Shown here piece after piece: positions 63,572-64,000 of a DNA stretch of 64,000 nt. Numbering within the stretch: the stretch's first letter is position 1; each line of letters starts with the position of its first letter. Origin of the DNA: JAMLHH01 sp037189845 (GTDB taxonomy: Bacteria; Bacteroidota; Bacteroidia; Chitinophagales; JADIYW01); assembly GCA_037189845.1 (NCBI GenBank), contig JBBCIS010000004.1, positions 1 through 64,000 of the forward strand, in the 5' to 3' direction. The position numbers and the translations under genes are program-made. The notes below the pieces were generated by a model. It had not been told where the DNA came from, did not search any database, and worked only from the letters and a program-made list of their open reading frames with translations.

Positions 63572-63601
63572 ACTAAAAGAGGCTGCCCTTCAGACAGCCT
63601 C
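63572..63601 (-). terminator. Terminator of the dehydrogenase gene
   Basis: On the minus strand GAGGCTG and CAGCCTC form a 7-bp stem (63579-63585 with 63595-63601, 9-nt loop) followed by TTTTAG. It sits 22 bp after the stop codon of the dehydrogenase gene. Confidence 0.75.
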
Positions 63602-63622
63602 CGTAATTTATATTGCTAACTA

Positions 63623-64000
63623 TTAAGGGAATACGCCCAGCTCCTGATACGACTCACCGACTTTGGAAAGTGCATATACAAATGCCGCTGTCCTCAAAGA
63701 ATCCAGCTTCTTGCGTTTATAGATTTCACGGATACTTTCATACGCATTGACCATCGTATCCTCCAATCCTGAGCGCACCAGATCGAGCTCGCTCGCTCCA
63801 GAGGTCAGGATTTGACGTTCTTTTGCGCTGACAGTCGTACCTGTACCGGTTTCTATCAGATTAACTAAACGAGCAAACTGTGCAGAATCAAAACGGCTTT
63901 CCATCCGCCCGAATCTCACATGTGAAAGATTTTTCAGCCATTCAAAATACGAGACAGTTACCCCGCCCGCATTCAGATATACATCCGGGACCACCATGAT
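63623..64000 (-). CDS. gdhA: 3' end of Glu/Leu/Phe/Val dehydrogenase (glutamate dehydrogenase type)
   Basis: The last 126 or so codons; the gene continues past the right edge. Pro-Asp-Val-Tyr-Leu-Asn-Ala-Gly-Gly-Val-Thr-Val-Ser-Tyr-Phe-Glu-Trp-Leu-Lys-Asn is the C-terminal signature of NAD(P)-dependent glutamate dehydrogenase (Ala-Asn-Ala-Gly-Gly-Val-type loop of the nucleotide domain), and the helical tail with Leu-Arg-Thr-Ala-Ala-Phe-Val-Tyr-Ala-Leu is typical. Enzyme: interconversion of glutamate and 2-oxoglutarate plus ammonia. Confidence 0.88.
   Translation of the reverse strand: MMVVPDVYLNAGGVTVSYFEWLKNLSHVRFGRMESRFDSAQFARLVNLIETGTGTTVSAKERQILTSGASELDLVRSGLEDTMVNAYESIREIYKRKKLDSLRTAAFVYALSKVGESYQELGVFP

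Noticed and set aside
63564..63572. Perfect TAnnTTTG match before the DUF421 start
   Set aside because: It ends 3 bp from the ATG, so transcription would begin inside the gene; probably chance.
1..64000. CRISPR arrays, tRNA or rRNA genes, complete insertion sequences
   Set aside because: None could be seen; the only regular DNA arrays are the short 22-bp repeats near the DUF4143 gene and the coding repeat of the S74 protein.

Overview
The window is a stretch of Bacteroidota chromosome, probably a free-living member of the Saprospiria/Chitinophagia/Sphingobacteriia range. Supporting signs are a TonB-dependent receptor paired with a DUF5689 lipoprotein, a type IX secretion C-terminal domain, many short lipoproteins with a Cys followed by Lys/Asp, TPR-type histidine kinases, near absence of Shine-Dalgarno sites, and several promoters resembling the Bacteroidota -7 box TAnnTTTG. 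No rRNA, tRNA, CRISPR array or intact insertion sequence was seen.

Positions 1-14946 (minus strand) hold one long, tightly packed run of exported proteins: a leucine-rich-repeat protein, a coiled-coil/beta-barrel protein, a small secreted protein, a 1643-residue SpvB/RHS-shell-like protein, a 958-residue protein that looks like the separated C-terminal part of such a shell, a 240-residue secreted protein and the start of another. Start and stop codons overlap or nearly touch from 11862 down to 71. I read this as a surface or secreted multi-protein system whose shell is split over two genes; its function is unknown.

Positions 15135-36796 are mostly housekeeping and envelope genes: a Pif1-like helicase with a C-terminal helix-turn-helix, TerC, PurK, two exported endonuclease/exonuclease/phosphatase (EEP) proteins, an OmpR-type regulator with a degenerate receiver, a T9SS-exported esterase, a glutathione peroxidase lipoprotein, an alpha/beta-hydrolase that has lost its triad, a YeiH-type transporter, SSB, a divergent TonB receptor-DUF5689 / exported nuclease locus, a flavin monooxygenase and DnaE.

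Positions 37113-46758 carry a TPR histidine kinase and LuxR-type regulator pair, a giant repetitive protein (about 44 units of 17 residues) with a peptidase S74 chaperone domain, and an AsmA-like protein. Positions 46894-53174 are the most unusual: a 1600-residue fusion of DEDD exonuclease, RecQ helicase and UvrD-type helicase, followed by an AAA/DUF4143 ATPase gene bracketed by same-orientation 22-bp repeats, one set of which covers its promoter.

Positions 53206-61292 hold secreted proteins and lipoproteins (TlpA-like, S24-like, OmpA-like, serine hydrolase and unknowns). Two of these genes share an identical 13-bp element at identical spacing from a promoter-like box. Positions 61359-62991 look like an acquired patch: a nested palindromic repeat, a GNAT acetyltransferase, a small secreted protein and a frameshifted lipoprotein gene. 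The window ends with a DUF421 membrane protein and the 3' end of a glutamate dehydrogenase gene.
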